Of a stretch of DNA of 15,923 bases, positions 1-7,550 are shown one piece after another. This stretch comes from Oscillospiraceae bacterium. GTDB taxonomy: Bacteria > Bacillota > Clostridia > Oscillospirales > Oscillospiraceae. The notes under the pieces are model-generated. The model was not told where the DNA came from. It ran no database searches and saw only the letters and a list, made by a program, of their open reading frames with translations. Within the stretch, counting starts at the first letter, position 1. Each line of letters starts with the position of its first letter. The position numbers and the translations under genes were made by a program. The stretch is taken from positions 1-15,923 of the forward strand of contig JAIEFH010000051.1 of the NCBI GenBank assembly GCA_029067025.1, in the 5' to 3' direction.

Positions 1-1084
1 ATTTGTAAATAATATACCCCTCGGCGCACAGCAGCTCCGCCAGCAGCACGCCGCCGCCGGCGGCGCCCCGGAGGGTGTTGTGGGACAGGGAGACGAACTT
101 GTAGTCGTACTGGGTGTCCGGGCGCAGGCGGCCGATGGACACGGCCATGCCGCCCTCCAGATCCCGATCCAGCTTGGCCTGGGGCCGGTCAGGCTCCTCG
201 AAGTAGTTCAGGAACTGCTTGGGGGCGGTGGGCAGGTTCAGCTCCTGGGCGCGGCCCTTGAAGCTGGCCCACGCCTCCTTCATCTGCTCCATGGTGGGCT
301 TGTTCTTAAAGGTGACAAAGGCGGCGGCGGTATGACCGTTGGACACGGGCACCCGCAGGCACTGGGCGGTGATGGAGGTGCCCTCGGCGTTGACGATGAC
401 GCCGTTCTCCACATGACCCCAGACCTTCAGCGGCTCCTGCTCGCTCTTCTCCTCCTCGCCGCCGATGTAGGGGATCAGGTTATCCACCATCTCGGGCCAG
501 GTCTGGAAGGTCTTGCCCGCGCCGGAGATGGCCTGGTAGGTACACACCAGCACCTTCTCGATGCCGAACTGGCGCAGAGGTGATAGGGCAGGGACATAGC
601 TCTGGATGGAGCAGTTGGACTTGACGGCGATGAAGCCCCGCTTGGTGCCCAAGCGGGCTCGCTGGGATTTGATGACCTCGATGTGCTCCGGGTTCACCTC
701 GGGGATGACCATGGGCACGTCGGGCGTCCAGCGGTGGGCGGAGTTGTTGGACACCACCGGGCACTCGTGCCGGGCGTAGTCCTCCTCCAGCGCGCGGATC
801 TCGTCCTTCTTCATGTCCACGGCGGAAAACACGAAATCCACCTGGGACGTGATCTGATCCACATCATCCTGGGCGCTGAGCAGCACCAGGTCGCGGGCCT
901 CCTCCGGGATGGGGGTGTCCATGGCCCAGCGGCTCCCTACCGCGTCCTCATACCGCTTGCCCGCGGAGCGGGGGCTGGCGGCCACTACGGTGAGCTGGAA
1001 CCAGGGGTGGTTCTCCAGCAGGGTGACGAAGCGCTGGCCCACCATGCCGGTGGCGCCGATGACGCCGACTTTATACTTTTCCAT
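1..1084 (-). CDS. asd: Aspartate-semialdehyde dehydrogenase (3' end cut by window edge)
   Basis: Makes aspartate semialdehyde from aspartyl-4-phosphate with NADPH, the branch point to lysine/diaminopimelate, threonine and methionine. The frame is open from ATG 1084 to the left edge (361 codons) with no stop, so only a few C-terminal residues should be missing. Visible features: N-terminal nucleotide-binding GATGMVGQ (10-17), catalytic Cys158 in SNCS, QAISGAGK (184-191), and the substrate-binding Arg244 and acid/base His251 in RVPVSNGH. The SNCS and RVPV.NGH context and the length of about 360 fit the archaeal/fungal-like Asd branch rather than the E. coli type; that assignment is from memory of the family. 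The start is set by GGAGG 10 bases upstream. In many Clostridia dapA and dapB follow asd; here they would lie outside the window. Divergent from the SpoIID-family gene. Confidence 0.95.
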   Translation of the reverse strand, partial: MEKYKVGVIGATGMVGQRFVTLLENHPWFQLTVVAASPRSAGKRYEDAVGSRWAMDTPIPEEARDLVLLSAQDDVDQITSQVDFVFSAVDMKKDEIRALEEDYARHECPVVSNNSAHRWTPDVPMVIPEVNPEHIEVIKSQRARLGTKRGFIAVKSNCSIQSYVPALSPLRQFGIEKVLVCTYQAISGAGKTFQTWPEMVDNLIPYIGGEEEKSEQEPLKVWGHVENGVIVNAEGTSITAQCLRVPVSNGHTAAAFVTFKNKPTMEQMKEAWASFKGRAQELNLPTAPKQFLNYFEEPDRPQAKLDRDLEGGMAVSIGRLRPDTQYDYKFVSLSHNTLRGAAGGGVLLAELLCAEGYIIYK

Positions 1085-1131
1085 ATTGTTCTACCTCCCG
1101 CGCGCCGTCCAGTCCGGCGGGAATTTGGGGG

Positions 1132-1160
1132 TTGCGGCCGGTTGGCGGATGCGCTATAAT
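1132..1160 (+). promoter_or_regulatory. Possible promoter for the SpoIID-family gene and queA
   Basis: On the plus strand TTGCGG (1132-1137) and a perfect TATAAT (1155-1160) are separated by 17 bases. The -35 is weak (3 of 6), and the leader to the gene at 1291 would be about 125 bases. It lies inside the asd leader on the opposite strand. No better plus-strand candidate was found between 1085 and 1290. Confidence 0.3.
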
Positions 1161-1222
1161 ATGAATATTGTCGAAAGAAGCCGTAAAATGCAGGCTTTGA
1201 CCACAATGCAGTGGTATCTACC

Positions 1223-1251
1223 ATGATAACATCAACACACTAAAGTGTCAA
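1223..1251 (-). promoter_or_regulatory. Sigma-A type promoter of asd
   Basis: On the minus strand there is TTGACA (1246-1251), a 17-base spacer, and TATCAT (1223-1228). This predicts a start near 1216 and a leader of about 130 bases before asd. The -35 matches consensus fully and the -10 matches 5 of 6. A small ACCAC/GTGGT inverted repeat lies at 1200-1215, around the predicted start site. Confidence 0.75.
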
Positions 1252-1290
1252 TTTTACGTTGCCCTTATAAGTGGAGAAATGGAGGATTAA

Positions 1291-3041
1291 ATGAAGCGAA
1301 AATTCGTGCAAATTGCAGCCCTATGCCTCTCGGCGGCCCTTTTGCTGGCCCTCGGCGGGGAAAAAGCCGCCGCCTCCCCCCTGCCCTCCGTCTCTACTGA
1401 CCGGATTATCCGGGTGGGCCTCCACTACGGCACCGGGACCATGGAGGGGCTGAATCTGCTCAACGACGTAGGCTCCGGCTTCCGCTTCGGCTATTATGAC
1501 AGCGCCAACCGCTTCGTGGAGCTTGGCTCCACCCAGCAAAAGGCCATCTCCGTGGTGGAAACCATGAACGTCTACTACGGCGCCTACAACGGCTATGCCT
1601 GCTACTACACCGCCCTCACCTCCTCCGCCGTGGCGGTGGGAGAGTATCATCTCCAGCTGCCGGGGGTGTACGGCACCTTTGCCGAGGCCCAGGCGGCGGC
1701 ATCCGCCTATCCCGGCGGCTTCCCCGCGTACATCGGCGGGGCCTTCTACGCCCGCGTGGGCAATTACACCACCCGGGATGGGGCGGTGGCGGCCCAAAGC
1801 AATCTGGCCGCCCAGGGGGTGTACACAGAGCTGCGGGGCACGTCGGAGTACGGCGTCAGCGTGGTGGTCACCGGCACCAATACCATTCTATTCCAGTATG
1901 ACGACAACGGGAGCGGCACCGGCCTGGGCGTTGAACCGGCTTCACCCAACGGCGAAAAGTGCACCACCTGGAGCAAAGAGCGGCTGTACAACGGCGGCTT
2001 CCGCTTCGAGCGCATCAAAGGCGGCAAACTCACCGTGGTGAACATCCTGGGGCTGGAGGACTACGTGAAGGGCGTGGTTCCCAACGAGATGAGCAATAGC
2101 TGGCCCCTTGAGGCGCTGAAGGCCCAGGCGGTGGCGGCCCGCAGCTACGCCCTCTCCCTGGGCACAAAGCACAGCGCCCACCATTTTGACATCTGCTTCG
2201 ATGTCGACTGCCAGGCTTATTACGGCCGGGCAAAGGCGGGGGCCAACTCCGACGCGGCGGTGGATCAGACCGCCGGACAGGTGGCCATCTATAACGGCAA
2301 ACTAGCCCAGACCTTTTACTATTCCAGCAACGGCGGGGCCAGCGAGAGTGTGTCGACCGTATGGGGCAGCAATCAGGCCAGCTACCCCTATCTCGTTGGC
2401 AAAATCGATCCCTATGAGGCCGCCGCGAACATCAACAACAACTGGACCTATTCCATCAGCGGCGCTTCTCTGGCGGCCAAGCTGAGGGGGATCGGCTATA
2501 ACAGCGTGGGCAGCTCCATCACCTCCATCGCCGTGGCCTCCCTGACAGATTCCGGCAACCCCAAGCAGATCACTTTTACCGACAGCAACGGGAAGAACTT
2601 CACCATAGACAGCCGATACGTGGTGAATATGCTGTCCCTGCGGTCTTACCGCTATGGATTTAACTCGGCGGCAACCCAGCAGCAGCCGTCCGCCGCCCCG
2701 TCTTTCAGCGTCAACGGAACCACGTCCGTCAGCGGCACCGACGGGCTGTACGCCATTGACGGCTCCGGCAACCTGGTCCCCGTGGGGACGGACGCCTATG
2801 TCATCACCGACAGCGGCACGTCCCCGCTGAGTCAGGGCGGCGGCACAACAGGCGCGGGCGGGAGCGGCCTGGGCAGCCTCAGCAGCACCACCGGGAGCAA
2901 CGGGACATTCACCTTTGTGGGCAAGGGCTGGGGCCACAACGTGGGCATGAGCCAGTTCGGCGCGAAAGCTATGGCTGAACAGGGGTATACTTACTTACAG
3001 ATCCTGCAATTCTACTATACTGGCATTACGGTGGGATATAC

Positions 3042-3045
<4 letters not shown>
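1291..3045 (+). CDS. Secreted SpoIID/LytB-domain protein with SPOR-like region
   Basis: A 584-residue exported protein. A signal peptide is visible (MKRKF, hydrophobic 7-22, small residues AAAS near 26-29). Residues about 119-197 hold SPOR-like repeats (YHLQLPGVYGTFAEAQ, then FYARVGNYTTRDGAVAAQ), a fold that binds denuded peptidoglycan. Residues 245-458 carry the SpoIID/LytB core: EDYVKGVVPNEM with the likely catalytic Glu266, EALKAQAVAARSYAL, and FYYSSNGG. A Ser/Gly/Thr-rich stretch (459-540) separates this from the closing motif GKGWGHNVGMSQFGA (544-558). SpoIID proteins are lytic transglycosylases that cut denuded glycan during engulfment; LytB-type relatives enhance amidases. Which role applies here is not decidable from sequence. 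The start is supported by GGAGG 5 bases before ATG. The stop overlaps the start of queA. Confidence 0.88.
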
Positions 3046-4064
<1,019 letters not shown>

Positions 4065-4079
4065 CCGGCATATGACAAG

Positions 4080-4110
4080 CCCGGAGCCCCACCCAGGGGC
4101 TCCGGGATTT
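4080..4110 (+). terminator. Intrinsic terminator after queA
   Basis: An 11-bp perfect GC-rich stem (CCCGGAGCCCC, loop ACCCA, GGGGCTCCGGG; 4080-4106) followed by ATTTT. It ends the plus-strand SpoIID-queA unit and sits between convergent genes. The minus-strand side is not T-rich, so its use by ogt is doubtful. Confidence 0.8.
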
Positions 4111-4130
4111 TGTGTGCTGCTTCACGCCGT

Positions 4131-4628
4131 TCACAGCGCCGCGCCGCCCATTTGTTCCAGCTCCAGCAGCCGGCGCTTGACCTCCAGGCCGCAGGCAAAC
4201 CCGGTGAGGGAGCCGTCCTTCCCCACCACCCGGTGGCAGGGGGTGAAGATCATCAGCGGATTATCGTGATTGGCCATGCCCACCGCCCTGGCGGCCCGTG
4301 GGCGGCCTATCGCCGCCGCAATCTCCCCATAGGTGCGGGTCTGTCCGTAGGGGATGTCCCGCAGGGCCTGCCACACCGCCAATTGGAACTCCGTCCCCCG
4401 GGTGGACAGCGGCACGGTAAATGACTTTCTTTTTCCGGCAAAATACTCCTCCAGCTCCGCCGCCGCCCAGAGGGTCAGCGGGGTCTCCCCTTCCCCCGTA
4501 TCGGGCCGGCCGTCCTCCCGGCAGAGGAACACCCGGCTTAACCCCTCCCCGTAGTCCATCAGGCCCAGCGTGCCGATGGGGTACGTCCGGTACAGCACCG
4601 GGCCGGTTTGCGGCTTCCTCCCGCTCAT
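4131..4628 (-). CDS. ogt: Methylated-DNA--protein-cysteine S-methyltransferase (Ogt/MGMT family)
   Basis: Suicide repair protein that moves the alkyl group from O6-alkylguanine (and O4-alkylthymine) in DNA to its own cysteine. At 165 residues it has the usual Ogt size. The C-terminal active-site domain shows RGTEFQLAVWQALRDIPYGQ (77-96), TYGEIAAAIG (99-108), RAVGMANHDNP (114-124), the acceptor Cys131 in TPCHRVVGKDGSLTGFACG, and a closing KRRLLELE (151-158). The helix-turn-helix region looks intact; the N-terminal domain is poorly conserved, as usual. ATG lies in a 4-base ATGA overlap with the hprK stop, so it is very likely translated from the hprK transcript. Confidence 0.95.
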   Translation of the reverse strand: MSGRKPQTGPVLYRTYPIGTLGLMDYGEGLSRVFLCREDGRPDTGEGETPLTLWAAAELEEYFAGKRKSFTVPLSTRGTEFQLAVWQALRDIPYGQTRTYGEIAAAIGRPRAARAVGMANHDNPLMIFTPCHRVVGKDGSLTGFACGLEVKRRLLELEQMGGAAL

Positions 4629-5578
4629 TGGGGATTCATCTCCAGGTACTTTTGGTCGATATGGCTGTCCACCTGGCGGGAGAATTCCAGGGCGGCGTTA
4701 TAGCCCATCTTCTTGTTTCGGTTGTTCATGGCGGCCACCTCGATAACAACGGCCAGGTTCCGCCCCGGCTTCACCGGGATGGTGATGGTGGGGATGCGCA
4801 CGTCCAGCAGGGTCGTGAAATGCTCCTCCGCGCCCAGGCGGTCATACGCCTTGCCATCCTGCCAGACCTCCATCTGGATCATCATGTCAATGGCGCTGTC
4901 GAATTTGACGGCGGACATACCGAACAGCCGCCGCACGTCCACCACGCCGATGCCCCGCAGCTCGATATAGTGGCGGATCAGTTCGGGGGCGGTGCCCACC
5001 AGCCCCCCGCTGGGGTTGCGCCGGATCTCCACCGCGTCGTCGGCGATGAGCCGGTGGCCCCGCTTGACCAGCTCAATGGCGGTCTCGCTCTTGCCGATGC
5101 CGGACTCCCCCGCCAGCATCACACCCTCGCCGTATACCTCCACCAGCACGCCGGAGCGGGTGATGGTAGGGGACAGCGCCGTGCGCAGATAGGCGATCAT
5201 GGTACTCATGATGGTGGCGGTATTCTCCTGGGTACTGAGGATCACTTGATCGTGCTTTTTCGCCATCTCCATGCACTCGGGATACGGCTTCAGCCCCCGG
5301 GCGAAAATGACCGCCGGGGTGTGGTAGGAGAACAGCGTGTCAAACACCGAGGCCCGCATCTCCGAGGAAATGCCCTCCAGATAGGAGATCTCCACCAGCC
5401 CCAGAAGCTGCATCCGCTCCCTGTCAAAGTAGTCGAAAAAGCCGGTGAGCTGGAGGCCGGGCCGGTTCACGTCCTCAATGGTAATCAGCCGATCCCGGTA
5501 GCCTTCCGGGCCATACAGTACCTCCAGATGGAACTTGTCGATGATGGTGCCCAGTTTGATGCCTGTCTTACTCGCCAC
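4625..5578 (-). CDS. hprK: HPr kinase/phosphorylase
   Basis: Bifunctional sensor enzyme that phosphorylates Ser46 of HPr, and reverses it, to drive CcpA-dependent carbon catabolite control in Gram-positive bacteria. Chosen start is GTG 5578 (317 residues; B. subtilis HprK is about 310), preceded by AAAGGAG 11 bases upstream. The frame stays open to GTG 5626, but that start lies in a hairpin and has no ribosome binding site. Features: N-terminal RPGLQLTGFFDYF (39-51), Walker A GESGIGKS (157-164), KRGHRLIADD with the catalytic His175 and Asp180/181, APELIRHYIELRGIGVVDV (197-215) as the family signature, and RPGRNLAV-like KPGRNLAVVIEVAAMN (270-285). All catalytic residues are present. The downstream overlapping neighbour is ogt, not the murB or lgt partners I would expect. 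Confidence 0.95.
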   Translation of the reverse strand: MASKTGIKLGTIIDKFHLEVLYGPEGYRDRLITIEDVNRPGLQLTGFFDYFDRERMQLLGLVEISYLEGISSEMRASVFDTLFSYHTPAVIFARGLKPYPECMEMAKKHDQVILSTQENTATIMSTMIAYLRTALSPTITRSGVLVEVYGEGVMLAGESGIGKSETAIELVKRGHRLIADDAVEIRRNPSGGLVGTAPELIRHYIELRGIGVVDVRRLFGMSAVKFDSAIDMMIQMEVWQDGKAYDRLGAEEHFTTLLDVRIPTITIPVKPGRNLAVVIEVAAMNNRNKKMGYNAALEFSRQVDSHIDQKYLEMNPQ

Positions 5579-5617
5579 TTTAGTCCACGCTCCTTTGTCG
5601 TCATTGGTCTTCTGATG

Positions 5618-5696
5618 TTTTACCACAGGCGCAAAGCGCCGTTGTGGTAAACCAGTCCAATCATGTAAAATAGCCGCCTGCGGCTATTTTACCACA
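5618..5696. repeat. Twin hairpins with three copies of TTTTACCACA in the hprK leader
   Basis: Hairpin one pairs TTTACCACA-GGCGC (5619-5632) with GCGCC and TGTGGTAAA (5636-5651), with a two-base bulge. Hairpin two pairs GTAAAATAGCCGC (5665-5677) with GCGGCTATTTTAC (5680-5692) perfectly. TTTTACCACA occurs directly at 5618-5627 and 5687-5696, and TGTGGTAAA inverted at 5643-5651, so the middle copy can pair with either flanking copy. The block lies in the predicted hprK leader RNA. It could be a leader switch, an A-tract/T-tract terminator, or one member of a dispersed intergenic repeat family. Confidence 0.7.
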
Positions 5697-5737
5697 TCCC
5701 GGCCCCGAAAAAAATAGTGGATTCAGCAAATTCGCAC

Positions 5738-5766
5738 TTGATTTTTCCTCTTTCCTATGATAGCAT
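5738..5766 (+). promoter_or_regulatory. Predicted promoter of rpmB
   Basis: On the plus strand TTGATT (5738-5743), 17 bases, TAGCAT (5761-5766); both boxes match consensus 4 of 6. It directly faces the hprK promoter, with the two -10 boxes abutting. Confidence 0.45.
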
Positions 5767-5773
5767 ATCATAG
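5755..5773. promoter_or_regulatory. Inverted repeat over divergent -10 boxes, candidate operator
   Basis: A perfect inverted repeat CTATGATA-GCA-TATCATAG (8-bp arms, 3-base centre). It covers the predicted -10 boxes of both the hprK (minus) and rpmB (plus) promoters. Position and symmetry suggest a binding site for a dimeric regulator, but no regulator can be named. Part of the symmetry follows from two opposed TATNAT-like -10 boxes lying side by side. Confidence 0.45.
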
Positions 5774-5795
5774 TTATCGTTTGAACGAATTCCAA
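5767..5795 (-). promoter_or_regulatory. Predicted promoter of hprK-ogt
   Basis: On the minus strand TTGGAA (5790-5795), 17 bases, TATGAT (5767-5772). The predicted start is near 5760, giving a leader of about 180 bases that contains both hairpins before the hprK ribosome binding site. Confidence 0.55.
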
Positions 5796-5816
5796 CCAGC
5801 AAGGAGGTTAGTCAAT

Positions 5817-6005
5817 ATGGCCAAATGCGAGTTCTGCGGCAAGGGCGTAAACTTCGGCATCCAGGTTTCCCACTCCCATCGCCGCTCCAACCGTCCTTGG
5901 AAGCCCAACGTCAAGCGCGTCAAGGCTGTGGTGGACGGCGCGCCCAAGCACGTCTATGTGTGCACCCGCTGCCTCCGCTCCGGCAAGGTCACCCGCGCCG
6001 TGTGA
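5817..6005 (+). CDS. rpmB: 50S ribosomal protein L28
   Basis: Large-subunit ribosomal protein of 62 residues, the normal L28 size. MAKCEFCGKG begins the protein and HRRSNRPWKPNVKRVKAVV (21-39) is the characteristic basic core. Two CxxC pairs (Cys4/Cys7 and Cys49/Cys52) make this a zinc-binding (C+) L28. The ATG at 5817 is preceded by AAGGAGG at 5801-5807; the frame extends upstream to 5757 but without a start or ribosome binding site of comparable quality. Single-gene unit with its own promoter and a strong terminator, as expected for a highly expressed gene. Confidence 0.97.
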   Translation: MAKCEFCGKGVNFGIQVSHSHRRSNRPWKPNVKRVKAVVDGAPKHVYVCTRCLRSGKVTRAV

Positions 6006-6022
6006 TTCCATAAGGAAGCAAA

Positions 6023-6060
6023 GCAAACCCCGCGCCATATGGCGCGGGGTTTGCATTTTT
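6023..6060 (+). terminator. Strong terminator of rpmB, probably bidirectional
   Basis: A 32-bp perfect palindrome (6023-6054, arms GCAAACCCCGCGCCAT and its complement) followed by ATTTTT on the plus strand. On the minus strand it is followed by TTTGCTTCCTT, so it may also end the der-plsY-methyltransferase transcript arriving from the other side. Confidence 0.9.
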
Positions 6061-6674
6061 CAGCGATAAATCACCGTATTGCGGATGAAGGGCGCGAGAT
6101 AGAAAAAGCGCTTTACCTTGCAGTCGGCAAATCCCTCAAACTTGGTCCAGGTGTGGTCGGAGAAGAAATTCAGGTGCAGCGGGATGCCCGGCTGCTCCCC
6201 CATGTACTGCGGATGGAGCTTCAACGGCCAGCGAATGCCCCCACAGTGAGGCTCCACAAAGGTGGAGACGCAGGGAACCACGGAGATCAAGTGCTCCCCC
6301 ACCCGGTCCATCTCACGGATCATCCGGCACAGCTTCTCCATAGGCTCGATGTGCTCCAGCACGCCCACTGTCAGCACCAGGTCAAACTGCTTGTCCTGGA
6401 AGGGCAGATTCTCGCCGTCGGCCTGGCAGAAGGTGAAGTTGTCCTGGGTGAACCCCTGGTAGCGCACGTCCGCCCCCCAGAGCTGGTACTTGGAGGCGTC
6501 CGACATGAACTGCATCATGTCCTTGCCGTTGCCGCAGCCCACCTCCAGCACCCGCAGGGGGCGGTCCGACCGCTGGGGGGCCAGCTCCATCAGCCGCCGG
6601 AACCGCCGCTTCTTCAGCCCGGTGGCCCATCGGTCCTTCCACTTCCGATACAGCTTCATGTGCCCAAGAACCAT
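6060..6674 (-). CDS. Class I SAM-dependent methyltransferase, substrate unknown
   Basis: A 204-residue Rossmann-fold methyltransferase. Motif I is VLEVGCGNG (42-50), with the acidic residue Asp69 at the end of strand 2, a Q..D motif at 84-86, and motif IV-like FDLVLTVGVLEHIE (97-110), typical of the methyltransf_11/25 group. The C-terminal part holds VVPCVSTFVEPHCGG and is Cys/His/aromatic-rich, not diagnostic. The start at 6674 is preferred because AGGGGG lies 9 bases upstream and it clears the plsY stop by 13 bases; an upstream start at 6725 would overlap plsY. It follows plsY where gpsA is often found in Firmicutes. The context suggests a lipid, envelope or ribosome target, but nothing in the sequence identifies it. 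Confidence 0.85.
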   Translation of the reverse strand: MVLGHMKLYRKWKDRWATGLKKRRFRRLMELAPQRSDRPLRVLEVGCGNGKDMMQFMSDASKYQLWGADVRYQGFTQDNFTFCQADGENLPFQDKQFDLVLTVGVLEHIEPMEKLCRMIREMDRVGEHLISVVPCVSTFVEPHCGGIRWPLKLHPQYMGEQPGIPLHLNFFSDHTWTKFEGFADCKVKRFFYLAPFIRNTVIYR

Positions 6675-6687
6675 TCCTATCCGCCCC

Positions 6688-7548
6688 CTATTTGACTTCC
6701 TGCTCTGACTGGGAGGCAACCTCATCCTCGGCGGCTTCTTCTGCCGGAATGGATTCCGCCTCCGGCGCAGCCCCCACCGCCGGTTCGTCTACCGCTTGGG
6801 CCTCCGGCTGCGGCCCGGTTTCCTGCGCCGCAGCAGCCACCTTGGCCGCTTTGGACTGGCTTCCGCCATGGAGAACAAACTTGGACTCGGTGCCCTTGAC
6901 AACGCGAACCATGTTTCCCCGGTGCTTCCAAAGCAGCAGTCCGCCCGCCACAGCCGCCAGCAGCAAAATCAACGGATCACGGTACACCAGCCAGGAAGTG
7001 ATGATAAAGGACGCCCCGCCCCAGCAGGAGCCCAGGGATATATACTTGGTGGATGCCGCCAGCGCGATGAAGCCTCCCAAAGCCACCACCGGGATGATCC
7101 AGCTGGGGAGCACGCCGCCTCCGCCAATGCCGACCATCACGGCCAGTGCGCCGCCGGACAGCACCCCCTTACCTCCCCGGAACTGGAAGGTGCAGGGATA
7201 CATATGGCCGATCACACAGAACGCGCCTGCCCAATATCTGGACAGGACAATCAGCTCCGGCGAGATGTGCCCGGCGATGAACACGGCGAACAGCACCGCC
7301 AGCACCGCCTTGACCACATCGCTGAGAATGACGGCCGCCGTCAGCGGCCCTCCGAACACCCGGTAGAAGTTGCTCAGGCCGGCGTTGCCGCTGCCGTGCT
7401 CCCGGATGTCGTCCCGCAGGATATAGCGGGACACTACCACGGCGCCGTTAAAGCACCCTAGAAAATAGGATACCACAGCCACGCCGATGGCCGCCACCGC
7501 CAGCCAGCCGGGGCTCACACCGGCGGCCTCAAGCATTTGAGAATTCAT
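6688..7548 (-). CDS. plsY: Acyl-phosphate:glycerol-3-phosphate acyltransferase with extended C-terminal tail
   Basis: Membrane enzyme that transfers the acyl group from acyl phosphate to glycerol-3-phosphate, the first step of phospholipid synthesis, working with PlsX (not in this window). Family motifs: YFLGCFNGAVVVSR (28-41), DIREHGSGNAGLSN (47-60), GHMYPCTFQFRGGKGV (114-129) and KHRGNMVRVVKGTESK (208-223), among about six hydrophobic segments. The protein has 286 residues against roughly 200-215 normally. The excess is mostly a 59-residue Ala/Glu/Pro-rich, hydrophilic tail (228-286), plus a longer N-terminus. ATG 7548 has AGGAGG 7 bases upstream; a TTG at 7554 is too close to that site. 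It follows the der stop by two bases. Confidence 0.95.
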   Translation of the reverse strand: MNSQMLEAAGVSPGWLAVAAIGVAVVSYFLGCFNGAVVVSRYILRDDIREHGSGNAGLSNFYRVFGGPLTAAVILSDVVKAVLAVLFAVFIAGHISPELIVLSRYWAGAFCVIGHMYPCTFQFRGGKGVLSGGALAVMVGIGGGGVLPSWIIPVVALGGFIALAASTKYISLGSCWGGASFIITSWLVYRDPLILLLAAVAGGLLLWKHRGNMVRVVKGTESKFVLHGGSQSKAAKVAAAAQETGPQPEAQAVDEPAVGAAPEAESIPAEEAAEDEVASQSEQEVK

Positions 7549-7550
7549 GG

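Noticed and set aside
540..620. Apparent frameshift in asd suggested by fragmentary ORFs in other frames
   Set aside because: Translating the minus strand from ATG 1084 gives one uninterrupted frame through SNCS and QAISGAGK to the window edge.
1163..1189. Sigma-E-like promoter for the SpoIID-family gene (GAATATT ... CGTAAAAT)
   Set aside because: The -35 half matches the B. subtilis sigma-E pattern, but the spacer is only 12 bases and the -10 matches partly. Too weak to claim sporulation control.
1085..1222. Lysine riboswitch or T-box in the asd leader
   Set aside because: The leader is only about 130 bases and shows no T-box GGTGG-type sequence or L-box core that I can recognise.
5579..5626. 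Longer hprK start at GTG 5626
   Set aside because: No ribosome binding site; the codon lies in the stem of a hairpin and the extra 16 residues exceed the family N-terminus. GTG 5578 with AAAGGAG fits better.
4421..5650. 409-codon plus-strand ORF opposite hprK and ogt
   Set aside because: It lies antisense to two genes with clear family motifs. Long antisense frames are common where GC-rich codons dominate. The translation is low-complexity His/Gly/Arg-rich and has no good ribosome binding site.
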